This document shows positions 42,251 to 54,359 of a stretch of DNA of 64,000 bases, in pieces. Under the pieces are notes generated by a model. It did not search any database. It was not told the origin of the DNA and was given only the letters and a program-made list of their open reading frames with translations. Position 1 is the stretch's first letter. The number at the start of each line of letters is the position of its first letter. Position numbers and translations under genes: made by a program. Source of the stretch: Gnetum montanum (Eukaryota; Streptophyta; Gnetopsida; Gnetales; Gnetaceae); NCBI GenBank assembly GCA_015680685.1, contig MNCI01003473.1, forward strand, positions 328,898-392,897, in the 5' to 3' direction.

Positions 42251-44926
42251 GTGCACTTAGAGCTAGAAGTAAAAGAGGTAGAGTTATTTAGTTTTGATGA
42301 GAACCATGATGTGGTGGAAAAATATAGCCTACGATCTATAGAATCAATGGAGGAACGATGGGAAGTTTATGGGAAAACAAGGTTCTATAAGCTTAGGTTT
42401 AGGCTAAGAGAAAACCTCATTAGAGATGTCCTGAATCACTTAATAGCAGAAATAGTTTATGAGAGTCAAGAAGGCGTATGAGCTTTATGGTCCAATGGAG
42501 CCAAACATTATAGAGATAGAGACCCAATAATATAATGAAGAAGTGTTGAGTGGGAAATTCTAGAACCATTCCAAATTAAGGAAAGCCATCAAGCTACCAC
42601 CAACAAGCATAGCAAAGGCATGGGGATATAGGAATCTCATTCTAAAGGCTTTAGAGCTTAGGTTTCCCCATTGGATTTTCATTTTTTCTCTAAATTTTTG
42701 TTCTAGTAATGATATTAATATTGTTGTTGATTATCATGTATGGACTTGGTAGCTATAGAGAATAAGAGACTTTTCTTTCTAGTTTAATATATGAATGATG
42801 CATTACAACAAAGCCTCTTAGAAATCCATGAATAGAGGACTTAGTTAAATATTAGCTTACTTTTATTAGATTATATACTACATGAAGTACCTGAGCCCAA
42901 GAGTATGACCCCAATTTTTGCTGATTATACATCCCAAAGAAGAGTTAGACCAAAGGACCCCTACTATGATTTCTTTCTAGCAGTTTATCAAAGAAGCTAA
43001 TTTGATGCTCAAGCCCTAGAGTTTTTGATGAAATTAGCTTAAAAATTATTAATGAGATAAAAGAAAACTTTCATGAAGCTAATTTTTTACGTACTTATTA
43101 CACCCAAATTCTTATAGCGGGATTTGAAGGGAAGGCCTTCAAATTACCTAGGTTTGTAGCTCCTTATTTAGCAACCTTAGAAGTTGGAAGACAAATGTGG
43201 AAATGCCCCTTAAGGCATGATTATAAACATAAAGAGGCTTTTCCTTTGAATTTTAGCTTCTAGGAATTTATCAATTCAGTGCATTTGAGAGGAATAGCCA
43301 AAAAATACAAAGAGCAATGTAATTTTTCTCTAGCTCCAAAGAGAATTTATTCAACTGCTAAAACCAAAAAAGTTCATTAGCCCCATGAGATAGATGTAGT
43401 TTACTTAAGAACTATAGACAAGAAATGAACCAAGTAAAGGATGAAGTCCCATAATAGCATAAAAAAATTATCAATAAAGCTTCTATTTAGCGCTTGTGAC
43501 CAGTCATCCATTAAAGCATGTAGATGGATGGAGTACATGGATCATCCTTTAGCTAGGGACTTTCCTGATGAATATTTAGCATTAATGGAAGAAACTTATT
43601 TTTCTTAAAAACTATTAGAGCTAGATAAGCCATGCCAGATGAAAGATTCTCACTCAATGAGACAGAATATGTGAGAGATAAGAGAGCTAGGAAATTGAAA
43701 TTAGAAAGAATAAGGCTTAACAAAGAAAAAATTAGCAACAAAAACTTCTAAAGCAACGATGATTAAAGAATCTAGAGCAACAAATTTTAGAGCAACAAAG
43801 ATTGAAGAAGCTAGAGCAACAATAGCTTTTAGAGCAAAGAATAAAAGAGCAGTAATAGCAATAATCACTAGAACAACAAAGATTGATGAAGCTACAAAAA
43901 AAGCAACAAAAGGAAGGGGAAAGCGCATCTTACTATTCTAAATTTTCCTTTGGGATATTTAATGAAGGAAGAAGCTTGGTCATTTAAGATTAAAGAGAAA
44001 GAAGCTAGAATCGTACAAAGCCAAAAGCTTCCCACTAAGCCAAAAACTAAACCTAGTGTCATCTTTCAATACAAAGAAGATTATCCTCAAATAGGAAAGG
44101 AAAAGCATGTAATGTCACCGAATAGATGTTAGACACCATAGCTACTCAGATTGAAGATATGGGATAAGTAGCGAATAATCATATAGCTAAGCTATAAGAA
44201 TTTCTTGTGTAGAAAGAACACTAGACATCAAAGCTGCACAAAGAATTGAAAAGATTCAAAGAGAAAAAAAATAGCTCAAAGCAATGGTAACTATGAAAGA
44301 ATCATTACTAGAAAATAAAGAGCATGTAATGACCTAGTTGGAAGAAAGGCTAGCTGGGATGAGCTTAGAGTTGGAATAGGCTAGAAAAGATAAAGCTTTG
44401 AATCATTCACATTTAGCTCTACCAAATTTTAAGGAATAATTACTAAAATGAATTATAATAAAGAGTGATGAGAAGCAAGAGGTAAAATTATGGAATTTTG
44501 AGGAAAATATGCCATTTTTTGCAAATGAAGAGAAAGGCATAAGAATTGTATGATCTAGCCATAACTAAAAGAGATCTTCTACCCCAATATAAATAGAGCT
44601 TTTTAGATATGATGATTATGGTAGTTATGGGAATCATAAATAAAATTGCCATGAAGAAACTGGAATTAGAAAAAAGCTTGTTCTGGTGTGGGAGCTACAT
44701 TAACTAAGATCATCAACTCTATAACTAAATCAAGTTTGGGAGAAACAAAGGCTAAGGAGATCCTTAAGAAGCTTAATGATATTGATCCAAATATAATGAA
44801 TCAAGCTATTAAGGCCTTGCTTAATCACAAAAGGTTATCTCAACAATTATCAGTTGAAGAACTTCAACTCCAAAGAATAACAAAGAACTTTCAGGAAATA
44901 AAACAATTGTCAAATGGCTTCTAGTT
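42251..44926 (+). pseudogene. accessory coding region antisense to the Tat-like element
   Basis: Plus-strand frames chain across about 2.7 kb, opposite to gag. The pieces are: 42251-42481 (76 residues, acidic, with SLRSIESMEERWEVYGKTRF); about 42880-43010 (MTPIFADYTSQRRVRPKD); about 43100-43380 (GFEGKAFKLPRFVAPYLATL, HLRGIAKKYKEQCNF); a LEQQ-repeat coiled coil at about 43750-43930; and 44688-44924, helix-rich with LGETKAKEILKKL and VEELQLQRITKNFQE. The stops between are mostly TAG. I recognise no family. Antisense extra frames between pol and 3' LTR are documented for Tat-lineage elements, and this is in that place. Function unknown. Confidence 0.6.
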
Positions 44927-45879
44927 ATATGAACAAAATGTAACACCTATGGAGCCTTAACTTTCATAACTACTATAACTACCAAAGGCTAATATATAAA
45001 GCCTTAAATAAATGTAAAAGAAAAAAGGGAGGAAAATAGGAGAAGAAAAAGCTTGTAAAGACTCTTTTAGAATGGAATTTTAAATAGTTTCTATCTATCT
45101 ATTTTAGCTTCGCTCTCTTAGCTAGTGTTGTGAATTGAATAGGTTTTTTTTTCTTATTCTTTCTAGCTTGAAGTTATATAGCTATACATGAATGGATTGT
45201 TATTGTTGAAACAAGTTATTTTCTCTATGAGTTGAGGTTTAGCTTACTCTTATTATTTTAACTGAATGGGATAGCTTCTTTAAGTGTTAATTCTTAATTA
45301 GTTTAGCATAGAAATATTGTCATCTTTATACGATTTTGAGCTTCATAAATAATCTTATTTCCTTAGTCTCTTACTCTATTTAGCAAAACTTTTGTGTTCA
45401 AGCATCGAAAAGCTAGCTAGCATATAGCTCAGAATTTAAGATTGATATTTTCTATAAAAATGTCCATTTGCTATATTTTTTCTATGAAAATTTTAAAGCG
45501 AAGCTTATAAGAGAGAAATTCAATTTCTTTATTTATGTTAAGAGATAGCCACTAGACATACATAAGACACTAATTCTTTAGAAATACCTTGTTGTCATTA
45601 CAAATAGACCTTTATCATTGATCACACTTAGTCATATTTAACTCATTTAAAACCAAAAAGAGGCTATTTGGGGATATCTATGTCTTGGTGGTACCAGAGA
45701 CCAACAACCACCTAAATGAGTTAATTAAGCTACTCCTTATGGTAGAGTCATTCTTGATTTTTCCACAACACCAAGTTAAAAACTTGATGTCAAAAGTAGA
45801 CTCATTGCCCAATTCTATAGTAACATTAGAATTTTTAGGAGAATAAAGGACTCTAGGCTTGCTCACATGTTCAAGCTTA

Positions 45880-46420
45880 ATATCATCTAGTTTGCCACTA
45901 AGTTGATAAGATTAGGTTCCTCGATCAAGGAAAGAAACACTTGAAATTTTTTTGTTAGTTAAGATGATTATCTCATGATTATGAATAGGGATGTGTATAT
46001 CTTAATGTATGGGAGAATATATAGCTTGATGTTGAGCTAGCCAAGTTTGTTCTAGTATACCATTAAAATTAGGATACTCATGTGTCACAATGAAGATAAC
46101 TTTAGATTGCATAGCATCACCTACCATGAAAGGTAATCTAATGAAACCTATAACCTCTACTCGCATACTATTAAATGAATCACAGTTAGTACAATTTTTA
46201 TTGAAAACTACCTAATCATGGAAACTGAGATGCTTGATAATAACCCATGTGATTAGGTTCGATTTGGTACCACCATCAATATGTATCAATGGAATTGAGG
46301 CTTTTGAAGATACCTTAATAGTAATATAAAGTGGAAGCTAATAGATATGTCTTGTCTTCAAATTAGTTTTGATATTCTCATCATAGAAGTTCAAAATATT
46401 TGATCCATAACGAGGAACTT
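45880..46420 (-). pseudogene. gypsy aspartic protease of the Tat-like element
   Basis: Minus-strand reading gives IPLIHIDGGTKSNLITWVII near 46290-46230 (active-site form of 'VLIDGGS..N....'), MRVEVIGFIRLPFMVGD near 46165-46115, and VIFIVTHEYPNFNGILEQTWL near 46100-46035 (known form 'F.V......YN.LLGR.WL'). The active-site Asp-Gly-Gly is kept and LLGR has become ILEQ. It lies about 0.8 kb after the gag zinc knuckle. Downstream frames at 45866-45678 are not recognisable as RT. Confidence 0.7.
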
Positions 46421-47099
46421 GAAAAAGTGAAGATATGACCTTTGTCTAAGGAGGGATGTCACTTGGAACCATGATTCTCGTAAGAACATCAAAGAGTATA
46501 ACACAATGTTCTTTAGACATTACTAGGACATTATACAAAAAATGTTGGTCCCTTTAGAATGGACAAAGGTAGTCATCTATTGTAAGATCTCATTATCCAT
46601 AGGCTAAGATGCTTGTGAAGAAGGTGCTACCATAACTAGCTATATAGGATTGGAAGAAGGTGGTAGGCTACTTGAGGCAACAGTCTCCTCTTGTTGCTTA
46701 AAAGAAACCTTTCTTATTATCTTAGAAGATTGCTTTTGTGCATCAATGACATTTTCCTTCTATTTATTTAATTGTGAGTCATTAGTTTGTTGACTATGAG
46801 TAAGGAGTTTTATGTAAGATAAGGGTAAGAAATTGAAAGTTGTTTGAGATGCATTAGATGAAAGAGTATTTTAAGGTTTGGAATGGTGCGAAGTAGGATG
46901 AGAACTAGATGAATATGTAGGTTGAGTGGGAGTGGAAGGATGACAATTAGTAGCATAAATATAACAAGAAGATGAAAAAAAATGACTTAGTTTAGATGGT
47001 GCAATGGCATAGTCAAACTAACTGATGATATAAGGTTTCTAAGATTGTAGTGATGAATGCCTTGACTATTTGTAATCAAACCAACATATGATGTAAGGC

Positions 47100-49110
47100 T
47101 TCTTGGATGAAGACTTACGAGCTTTGTATTTAGGCTTGAAAGCTAAAATTATGCTACTAGCTCTTAAGGAATTCTAAAACACTTTGAGTTGTTAGCTATA
47201 TAGATGCAGAGTGGATGGATTTCTCTCCACCAATATCTTATCCTTATTAATAAGATTCATGATGTTATCTTTTAGATTCTTGTAGTTATCTATGTCATGT
47301 CCAATAGTCTCATGATAGTAGTAGTACTTTTGGTAGTCATTCCACTTAGGCACCTTAGAGGTACCTTTGTGTCTTTGAAAAGGATCCATAGCTATTAGCT
47401 GAATGTAATGGTAGCTTGATCTTACTTGATCAGAAATTTATTTCTTCATAAGATGACCATTCGTAAAAAGATTATTCAAAATTAGTACCTCATAAGTATC
47501 TTGGTAGACTGGTTTTTACTTTTTTAAGGTCTATGTTGATGATTAGAAGAGGAAGCAATTGAGGAAGCATTGTTTTGTCCTTTAGAGAAAGAAGAAATAC
47601 CTACAAAAGTTGGTTGCCATTGCTCTTACTTAGCAACCTTATTAGGCTTGTTATGAACTAACATGAATTCTAAGTCTTTACATTGAATAGTTGCTTCTTC
47701 AATGTATTTGCATCATTCAAAGAGTGAGGCTTAGGATAAGTCATATTCTTCTAAATGTAATTAATCACTGTAGCTTCAAAGATGTCGTGCAAGTGACATT
47801 CCTCAAAATGATAGGGAAATTTTGTTGATGTCACTGTCCATCAAGAAATGAATTAATCATTGAGCTTATTCATAGCTTATTTAATGGCAACAAAAGACAT
47901 CATGCTTATGTTTTGTGGTTGAACTCAAAGCACTCAATGAAGGCTACAAGAAATTTCTCTAGAGAGGTAATAGATCCATGTGCTAGGAACCTGTACCATT
48001 CCAAAGCTCTTTCAAAAAGAGAGTTTGAAAATCATCTCAGCATCATATATAGATAAGGGGCTAGAATCATGCATTTATTTTGGAATGTAACCACATGATT
48101 CATAGGATTTCCTACTTCGCCATTGTACTTAGTAAAAGTACATAGCAAAACTTCCATAGGGAAGATGGGAAAAAGAATTGCAAAGATTATGGAATCACTT
48201 AAGACATGATCCAAGGAAATAGGAGAATTTCCTTACATGCTTAATGCCTTTTTTATTTGTCTTCATTTTTTTAAAGATGGAGCATCATGTCATTAAGGAA
48301 TGCTAGCAAATGCATATCCTTTCTTGGGAATTTGATAATAGGTGGAAGTGTAGTAGTGGATAAGGACATTAAAGGAGGATGCACATAGGGAATGGATCTA
48401 AAGGTTGTAGAAGTAGGTATATCTAAGAAGATTAAATTGTATGGGTATACAAGAAAAGAGAGCATGCTAGTAGCTTGAGAAATGCTAAATGGCTATGGAG
48501 TGGATGCAAAAAGTAAAAAAGACTAGAAGGGGGATATGGTAGGTTGTGATTGAGGGATAGAATGGGTAGCTCCAAAAGGTGGAGTAGAGGATTAAAAATG
48601 AAGTGAGGATTATTGACATTATTAGGTGGAAACAACTGGTATGGTGGAATAGAGGTTGTAAAAAGGCTAAAAGGTTCAATAGTTAATGGAAGAAATCTAG
48701 GTGTAGTAGTATTAGTAGATGAGATCCTAATGTTATGACTGTGGTGAGATAGAGGATTAATTTTGCTAGGCTCCCCTACTGGTTGCTCTTTGTCTTCATC
48801 TGTTAAGTAAATATCAATGTTGAAGGCAATGCTTTTTCTTATTCCTCTAATAGTAATGTGTGAACTAAGAGGCTAATCCAAGATTCTTTTCATCATAGCT
48901 TCTTCAATCTATAGATGAATGCATTCCTAAATCCTCTCTTGCTCCATGATGAACTTTGCTATCTCCCTAGCATACTTATTATCTAGTTCAATTGGATAAT
49001 TTGTATTAGACAGAAAGGATAGTAGATCATTAGTGCACTCATATTTTGCCATGAGCTTGAATATCAAATATTAAAATATAGCCTAGCTCCCATTTGGCAT
49101 AGGATATTTT
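47100..49110 (-). pseudogene. gag of the Tat-like element
   Basis: In minus order: a Pro/hydrophobic low-complexity N-part (about 48680-48270), NPMNHVVTFQNKCMIL near 48105-48055, RALEWYRFL then GSITSLEKFLVAFIECFE near 48010-47925 (known gag form 'A..WY..L...SI.S...L...F...F'), and KYYYYHETIGHDIDNYKNLKDNI near 47330-47260. The last matches 'YC..H...GH.TE.C..LK..I' with both Cys ligands changed to Tyr, so this zinc knuckle is dead. Stops and frame changes occur between blocks. Confidence 0.75.
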
Positions 49111-49555
49111 GTATTCCTTCAAGCTCAGTTCTCTAGAATATTCTTGATTTCTCCTCAAATCCATCAACTTCTGGATTTTTGAATATCTCAAAGTAGATGA
49201 TGATGCCATAGCAACAACTGTAGAAATGATGTGACTTCATAAGGTTATTCCTAGTGCACCGATTCATCACTACAAATACGTTCACACCTAAAATAGAAGA
49301 TGAGAAGTTCCAATTTTAAAGAGAACATTGAAGTCATAAAGATTGACATGACATCAATTCACTTTAACACAACACATCAATGAGAGTTGATGATTAGAAA
49401 TGCAAAAAATCAAGGTGACATGTTTTTTTTGGCATAACAAGTGAGTAACACTTGAAAAATGTATAGAAGTAGCAAAACATACAAATGTAAGTAGAAAGCA
49501 AATCCTAGAAACAAAGTTTAGTTTCATGGAGGCCCTTCTTCTAGTGCTAGAAAGA

Positions 49556-50957
49556 TGTTATGATAGAAATCATCATAATATCAAGGTTTTACACAACCTA
49601 ACATGAAACTAAGCCAGATAATCTCATGGTTACCAAATAATCCAAGAAAACTACTTTTCAACTAATTTTTCTTAAATTGAAAGAGAACTTGTAGATCATT
49701 GGAAAATTCAACAATTTAAGCTAAACATTAGCAAACTAAAAGAAGAAAAGAAAATATTTATATATGAAATAGCTAGTAGAAAATAAATAAAAGTGCTTAT
49801 AACATAGATATAGACAAAATAAAATGTGATTTATGGTTTGCAAGAAGGAGTGATTAATGACAAAGCGTAAAATGAAATAGATCTAATTTGTTAAAGTGCT
49901 AAATCAAAAAATAAAATGTGTAAAAAAATAGATTTGCACCAAATTTGGATAATACTAGAGATAGAGAACTAAAAAAAGGTAAGATCCAAATTACAAGAGA
50001 AATTAAAAAATTAGGAATTTTCTAGAAATGTTCTAGGAGATGTACTAAGGATCAGAGGCATCTAACGGGAAGCTATGTTATCCCGTTCTTTGTTTGATGC
50101 ATGCATCTGATGTAGATCTAGCAAGAACACTATAGATTTAGAAGCTAATGAAGTAAAGGGATGGATTAGATTGATGTGTGGACCTGATTCCAACAAATTC
50201 TTCATATGTTAAGAGGATAACACAAAGGAAATACAATATTTTAGTAGGGAAAAGGAAAGAGAGATCAAAAAAGTTGATTATCTCTAGAGAGAGAGCAATT
50301 ATTGTACAGAGAGGTAGAGCCTTTAGAAGAAGCAAAACTATGTTGAGCAGTAGAGATAGTTACCAAATGCTAAGCAGATGTTAATTGTCTTCAAAAGCCA
50401 AATGGAGAAAAATGTCAATCAACCCCTTTTAGTTTAGAAGTATCCTCCTATTTATAAGTTAACAATTCCTTGTAGATTATGAAGAAATGATGCATTAGAA
50501 CCCGAAAAATTTCTCAAAATGGTCTAAAATTTTTTGAATAGAAGAATGGACTTGTAAATAGTAGAAAATGATGTCATACATCAAATGCAAAACTGATGCT
50601 GGACATCAAGGACCCAATATGCTACAAAAGTCGGATTTGATACTAGAAGTCAAAAGTGGAATTGATGTCGAACATTAAAATTGGAATTTACAATGGATAT
50701 TAAGAGCTAAAAACAAAATCAAAGCTAGAGTTGATGCCAGATGTCAAAACTGGAAGCCATAAATAAAAATCCAAAATGATGCTACTGTTGACATGAGATG
50801 TCAATTGTTGACAAGCTAAAAATGAAGATCTAGAAACTACATTGTATACGACACAAAATGTTAAATTTGAATCACTAAAGATGGCTTTGATTTAAGAAGA
50901 CATAGAATGTATTTAGGATTATCACTTATGAAAAAGAAAACCAAAGTGGATACAACA
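49556..50957 (-). repeat. 5' LTR (right) of the Tat-like element
   Basis: Begins TGTTATGATAG and ends TACAACA, followed by the target duplication CTTTG. At 1402 bp it is the fuller of the two LTRs. No tRNA primer site could be identified with confidence just inside it (49535-49555). Confidence 0.9.
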
Positions 50958-52651
50958 CTTTGAGAAACCTGCTTGTTGCATTAGAAATGTTTCATCTACA
51001 AACTGACTAATATTAGTGCAACCCAAGTTAAAAGAAAGAGAGATGCCTTCACAAATATTGTCCATTATAGATTCAAAATTAAAGGCATAGCCCAACACAT
51101 GAACTGTGATAATAAATAAAAAAAATGAGGTAAGAGGAAAACCTTGTTTCATAGATCTTTGTAGAAAGAATGCATCAGATAATTACCTATTAATAAAGAT
51201 TTTGGCTAAATAATTTTTAAGAAGTAAAACTTGATAAATAAAAGAGCTAACTAATTGCATATACTCAAGAGTTATTAAAATAAAACACTATTTAATCCAA
51301 TTATAAGCATTAGCAAAATCCAAGACTAGAAGAAAGAAATGTTGCCTAAACTCTTCAACCTAATTCAAAGATTTAGTGCCTATTAGAACATTGTCAATAA
51401 TGTATCTTCCATATAAAAAACCTAACTATTCTTTATTAACAACTTTGGTGATATGCCTTTTAAGCTTAGAAGCTACTACTTTAGCAATAAATTTAGATCC
51501 AATTCCAAGTAGTGTGATGGAATGCTAATTCTTTATCAAATAAAGATCTTCTTTTCTTGGCAATAATTTAATATTACCAGTGTTAAGGATTTTTCTAAGG
51601 GATCCTATACGTATAGCCTCATTATACATAGTATAAAAATAAAGCTTAGTATAAGGTCAAAAGTACTTATAAAACTCATCCTAAAAGTCATCCATTCCTA
51701 GAAATTTATTATTGGGCATTGACATTGTTACATTTGTGAGCTCATCCAAAGAAAAAATGTTTTTGGCATAATAATAATATTATGGACTAGTACTTTCTAT
51801 AAAATGGGATTTATTTTCTACAAGTTTACATCTTTAGAGAAAAAACGTTGTTTATAAAAGTAGTAGAAGTGTTGATGAATATCATCTTGGTCAGTAATTA
51901 AACCATCAACTCAAATAGAATCAATCTTTTTGGAAGGAGGTATCCTTTAAGATATTAAAAATAACCTTATCCAAAATTTTCAAATCTAGTTAACTACATA
52001 TTTTAATTGCATATTTGGATATCAAAAGTTTCTAATATAGCTAAGATAGATCTAGCATAAGCTAGCTCTTATTCGAGAATAACATCACCAAGAGAATGGT
52101 CAAGTTGTTGAGTGAGACGCTAAATATTGTGCTCAATATCTTTTCTTAGTTGAATTTTTTTTTAATTTGAATTTCCTTCCCAAGTGCCTACACAACTTTG
52201 TTAATTTTTTACATAATCTCATTCCACCATGTAATCTAATCATTTGTATCTCTTGGCCTTGAGCTAATATTTCAAGCTTATAATAAAAGACTACATCAAG
52301 CATCACTAGATAGAAAAGAAGTATTAAAATTAAAAACCTTATTCAAACCATTCTTTTGGTTTATCTAATTAATTGTTAAATGACAAAAAAAAAAACATTA
52401 TTAGACAAAGCATATTGAAAAAGAGAAAAAACAAGAGGATTCTTAAAAGGATCAAGTTTGCAAGCTATTGTAGAGGATATGAAAAATCTGTAAAGTCTTG
52501 AATTGATTCTAACTTGACTAGTTCTATGATTGCTCCAAGTGCAACATTGATTTGCAGGCATGTTTCCTCTAGTTACACTAGAATCATAAGAATTGAATTG
52601 CTACTAAATATAAAGCCAAAGGAGTTTATCATTAGAAATAACAAGAACAAA
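50958..52651 (-). pseudogene. L1-type LINE, endonuclease end and RT (part 2 of split copy)
   Basis: In minus order: the end of the endonuclease, QFNSYDSS then CCTWSNHRTSQVRINSRLYRF (about 52600-52480; known 'GDFN...' and 'TWSN.R.....I.SRLDRF'), a linker, GMDDF (about 51700), IRIGSLRKILNTGNIKLLPR, ITLLGIGSKFIAKVVASKLK (about 51525-51465), GRYIIDNVL (about 51412), LLVLDFANAYNWIK (about 51335-51294), MKQGFPLTSFFLFIITVHVL (51152-51093) and QFVDETFLMQQAGFSK (51012-50965). The catalytic FADD is FVDE, so the second Asp is Glu. The frame then passes through the CTTTG target site into part 1 at 37296. Confidence 0.9.
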
Positions 52652-53357
52652 TGTACCTCTAACTTTAGCATCGTCAATTTTGTAGACGTTAAAATAGTCA
52701 ACAAGTACTTGCAACATGAATTTGAGTTAATTAATAGAGTCTTATTCAAGTAATCTTATATCTCAACACAATTTCATGATAGTAATAAGATCAAGAATGA
52801 TTCATCTTCATTGCAACACTTCGATTTAGATTAAAAATTACTTTTAATGTAATTTATATTTTCATGTACATAGCTTAATGTTTACTTTCACAAGTACATA
52901 GTTAATGATTTACTTTCCATTACACATTAGGATATGGTAGAGTGAGCATGACCACTTCGAGTATAACATATTTTTCCTTAGTAATCTAGTAGCCTTAATG
53001 CTTGGTTGGCCCAATATCACTACACTTGGTAGTTCTAGTAGTGAATATATGCATTTAAGATATGTACAACAAGTGGGAATAGACATTCATTGCTTAGGCT
53101 AAACTAGAATTTATCTTTTGCATTTACATTAATTAAACAAATTAGATTTAATTTAAATGTTTTAATATTATCTTAATCTTGGTCCATCAACATCATTCAT
53201 CATGTGCCTCAATTATACCTAGCCATAAATACTAAGGATCACACAAGTATAACAAGAAAGATAGTGATTTATGATCACATTTAATAAACTAGAATAACCA
53301 CTAGTTTTGTTTAAAGAATGCAACCAAGTTACATCTGAACACTTGTAATTTATATCA
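52652..53357 (+). repeat. 5' LTR of the Athila-like element
   Basis: Aligned with 60839-61501 from TGTA through AATTTTGTAGACGTT/AATTTCGTAGAAGTT, GTCTTATTCAAGT, TAATGCTTGGTTGG, TTTTAATATTATCTTAATCTT and CACTTGTAATTTATATCA. The border at the left is set by where the similarity and a TG begin. Confidence 0.8.
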
Positions 53358-53491
53358 AGAATGATGTCTTCCTAGACCATGATGTGACTTTCTACTAGTT
53401 GAGTTTTAAGATACTAAACATGTGTGTGAAGACACATTTAAAACTCAACTGGCAGAAAAGTCATCACATGGTCCTAGAAGGCATTATTCTT
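53357..53491. repeat. foldback: inverted duplication of an RT segment
   Basis: The arm 53357-53409 is an imperfect reverse complement of 53438-53491, with a 28-bp loop. The right arm is coding in the plus sense (KSHHMVLEGIILG of RT); the left arm is thus an inverted copy of it, placed between the LTR end and the remaining RT. It probably marks the deletion that removed gag and most of pol. Confidence 0.8.
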
Positions 53492-54140
53492 GGGCACAAG
53501 ATATCTAAAAAAATGCATCACAATTAACCTTGAAAAGATCAAGGTTATCCAAGGACTTATTAAGAGACATTAAATAGTGAAGGATGTAAGGTCATTCCTT
53601 AGACACATAGGGTACTATAGGCATTTTTTTTTTGAGAATTTCTCAAAGATTACAAAGCCATTGGTAGAGCTTACAAAAAAAGTTGCATCTTTTATTTGAT
53701 TAGATGATTGTAAAAATTCATTTGAGCTTCTCAAATAAAGACTTATAGAAACTCCAATTCTATAAGCTCATGATTGGTCACTTCCTTTTCATATAATGAA
53801 AAATGCATCCAATTACACCTTTGAATTCATGCTTACGTAGTTCGATGATTAGAAACATCCACATTACATCCACTGTGTAAGTAGGAACATTGCTAGTGCA
53901 TAACTCAATAACATCACTATTGAAGTTCAAGCATTAGGTGCATGGATATCTCATTTTTATGTACATAGATCATAGTGCAATCAAGTTTCTCATGAATAAT
54001 CCAATGGCGAGTCCCCAAATCATTCAGTGATTAGTAATCTTACTAGCATTTAACATCACAATGATTAATATGAAGGGGATAGAAAATGTAGTTGTAGATC
54101 ATTTGTTTAGATCATGATAGGACAATAAGATTGATGAAGA
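53420..54140 (+). pseudogene. gypsy RT tail and RNase H
   Basis: HLKLNWQKSHHMVLEGIILGHKI (53428-53510) and, further on, VRSFLRHIGYYRHF and FSKITKPLVELTKK (about 53590-53680) are the RT thumb/connection. SFELLK and TPILxAHDWSLPFHIM near 53725-53800 lead into RNase H, whose first block reads KNASNYTFEFML (normally DASDYA...), so the catalytic Asp is Asn. SRNIASAxLNNITIEVQALGAW follows near 53880, and KGIENVVVDHLFRS near 54072-54114 ends it (normally 'GSENVVADHLSR'). Confidence 0.88.
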
Positions 54141-54359
54141 CCCTTTCTCATATTAATTTCCTAATTCACATTTATTTGCAAACATTACTATAGTATTCTT
54201 ATCAAAAACCATTCTTTGATTTGTTGATTACCTCACATATATAAAGGGGCAAAGAGTTTTAATGGAATAAATGCAGAACCCAATAATTCTTACATCAAGT
54301 CAAACACTTTATGAAGATAGAGGAAAGTCTATAAAATTTGCATAAATATCCTCATTCAT

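Larger units (their letters stand above)
37302..50957 (-). mobile_element. 13.66-kb Tat-like Ty3/gypsy element, inserted in a LINE
   Basis: The direct LTRs at 37302-38405 and 49556-50957 begin TGTT and end ACA or its mutated form. CTTTG flanks the element exactly on both sides (37297-37301, 50958-50962). In minus order there are: LTR, gag, a degraded zinc knuckle, protease, then no readable RT/RNase H/integrase, then a region coding on the opposite (plus) strand, two tandem-repeat arrays and the other LTR. Extra antisense frames and 3' tandem arrays are known from the Tat/Ogre/Grande lineage, so I infer that lineage; without RT this is not proved. Confidence 0.8.

Noticed and set aside
43701-43928. 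Open frame on minus with a hydrophobic, Ala/Val-rich product
   Set aside because: It is the shadow of the plus-strand LEQQ-rich coiled-coil segment (GAACAACAA-type repeats read backwards give Val/Ala/Leu).
48270-48679. Several overlapping Pro/Leu-rich open frames on minus
   Set aside because: At most one belongs to the Tat-like gag N-terminus. They are low complexity with no motif, so I did not call separate genes.
49535-49555. Primer binding site inside the right LTR of the Tat-like element
   Set aside because: The sequence does not match the tRNA-Met, tRNA-Arg or tRNA-Asp type sites I know well enough to call.
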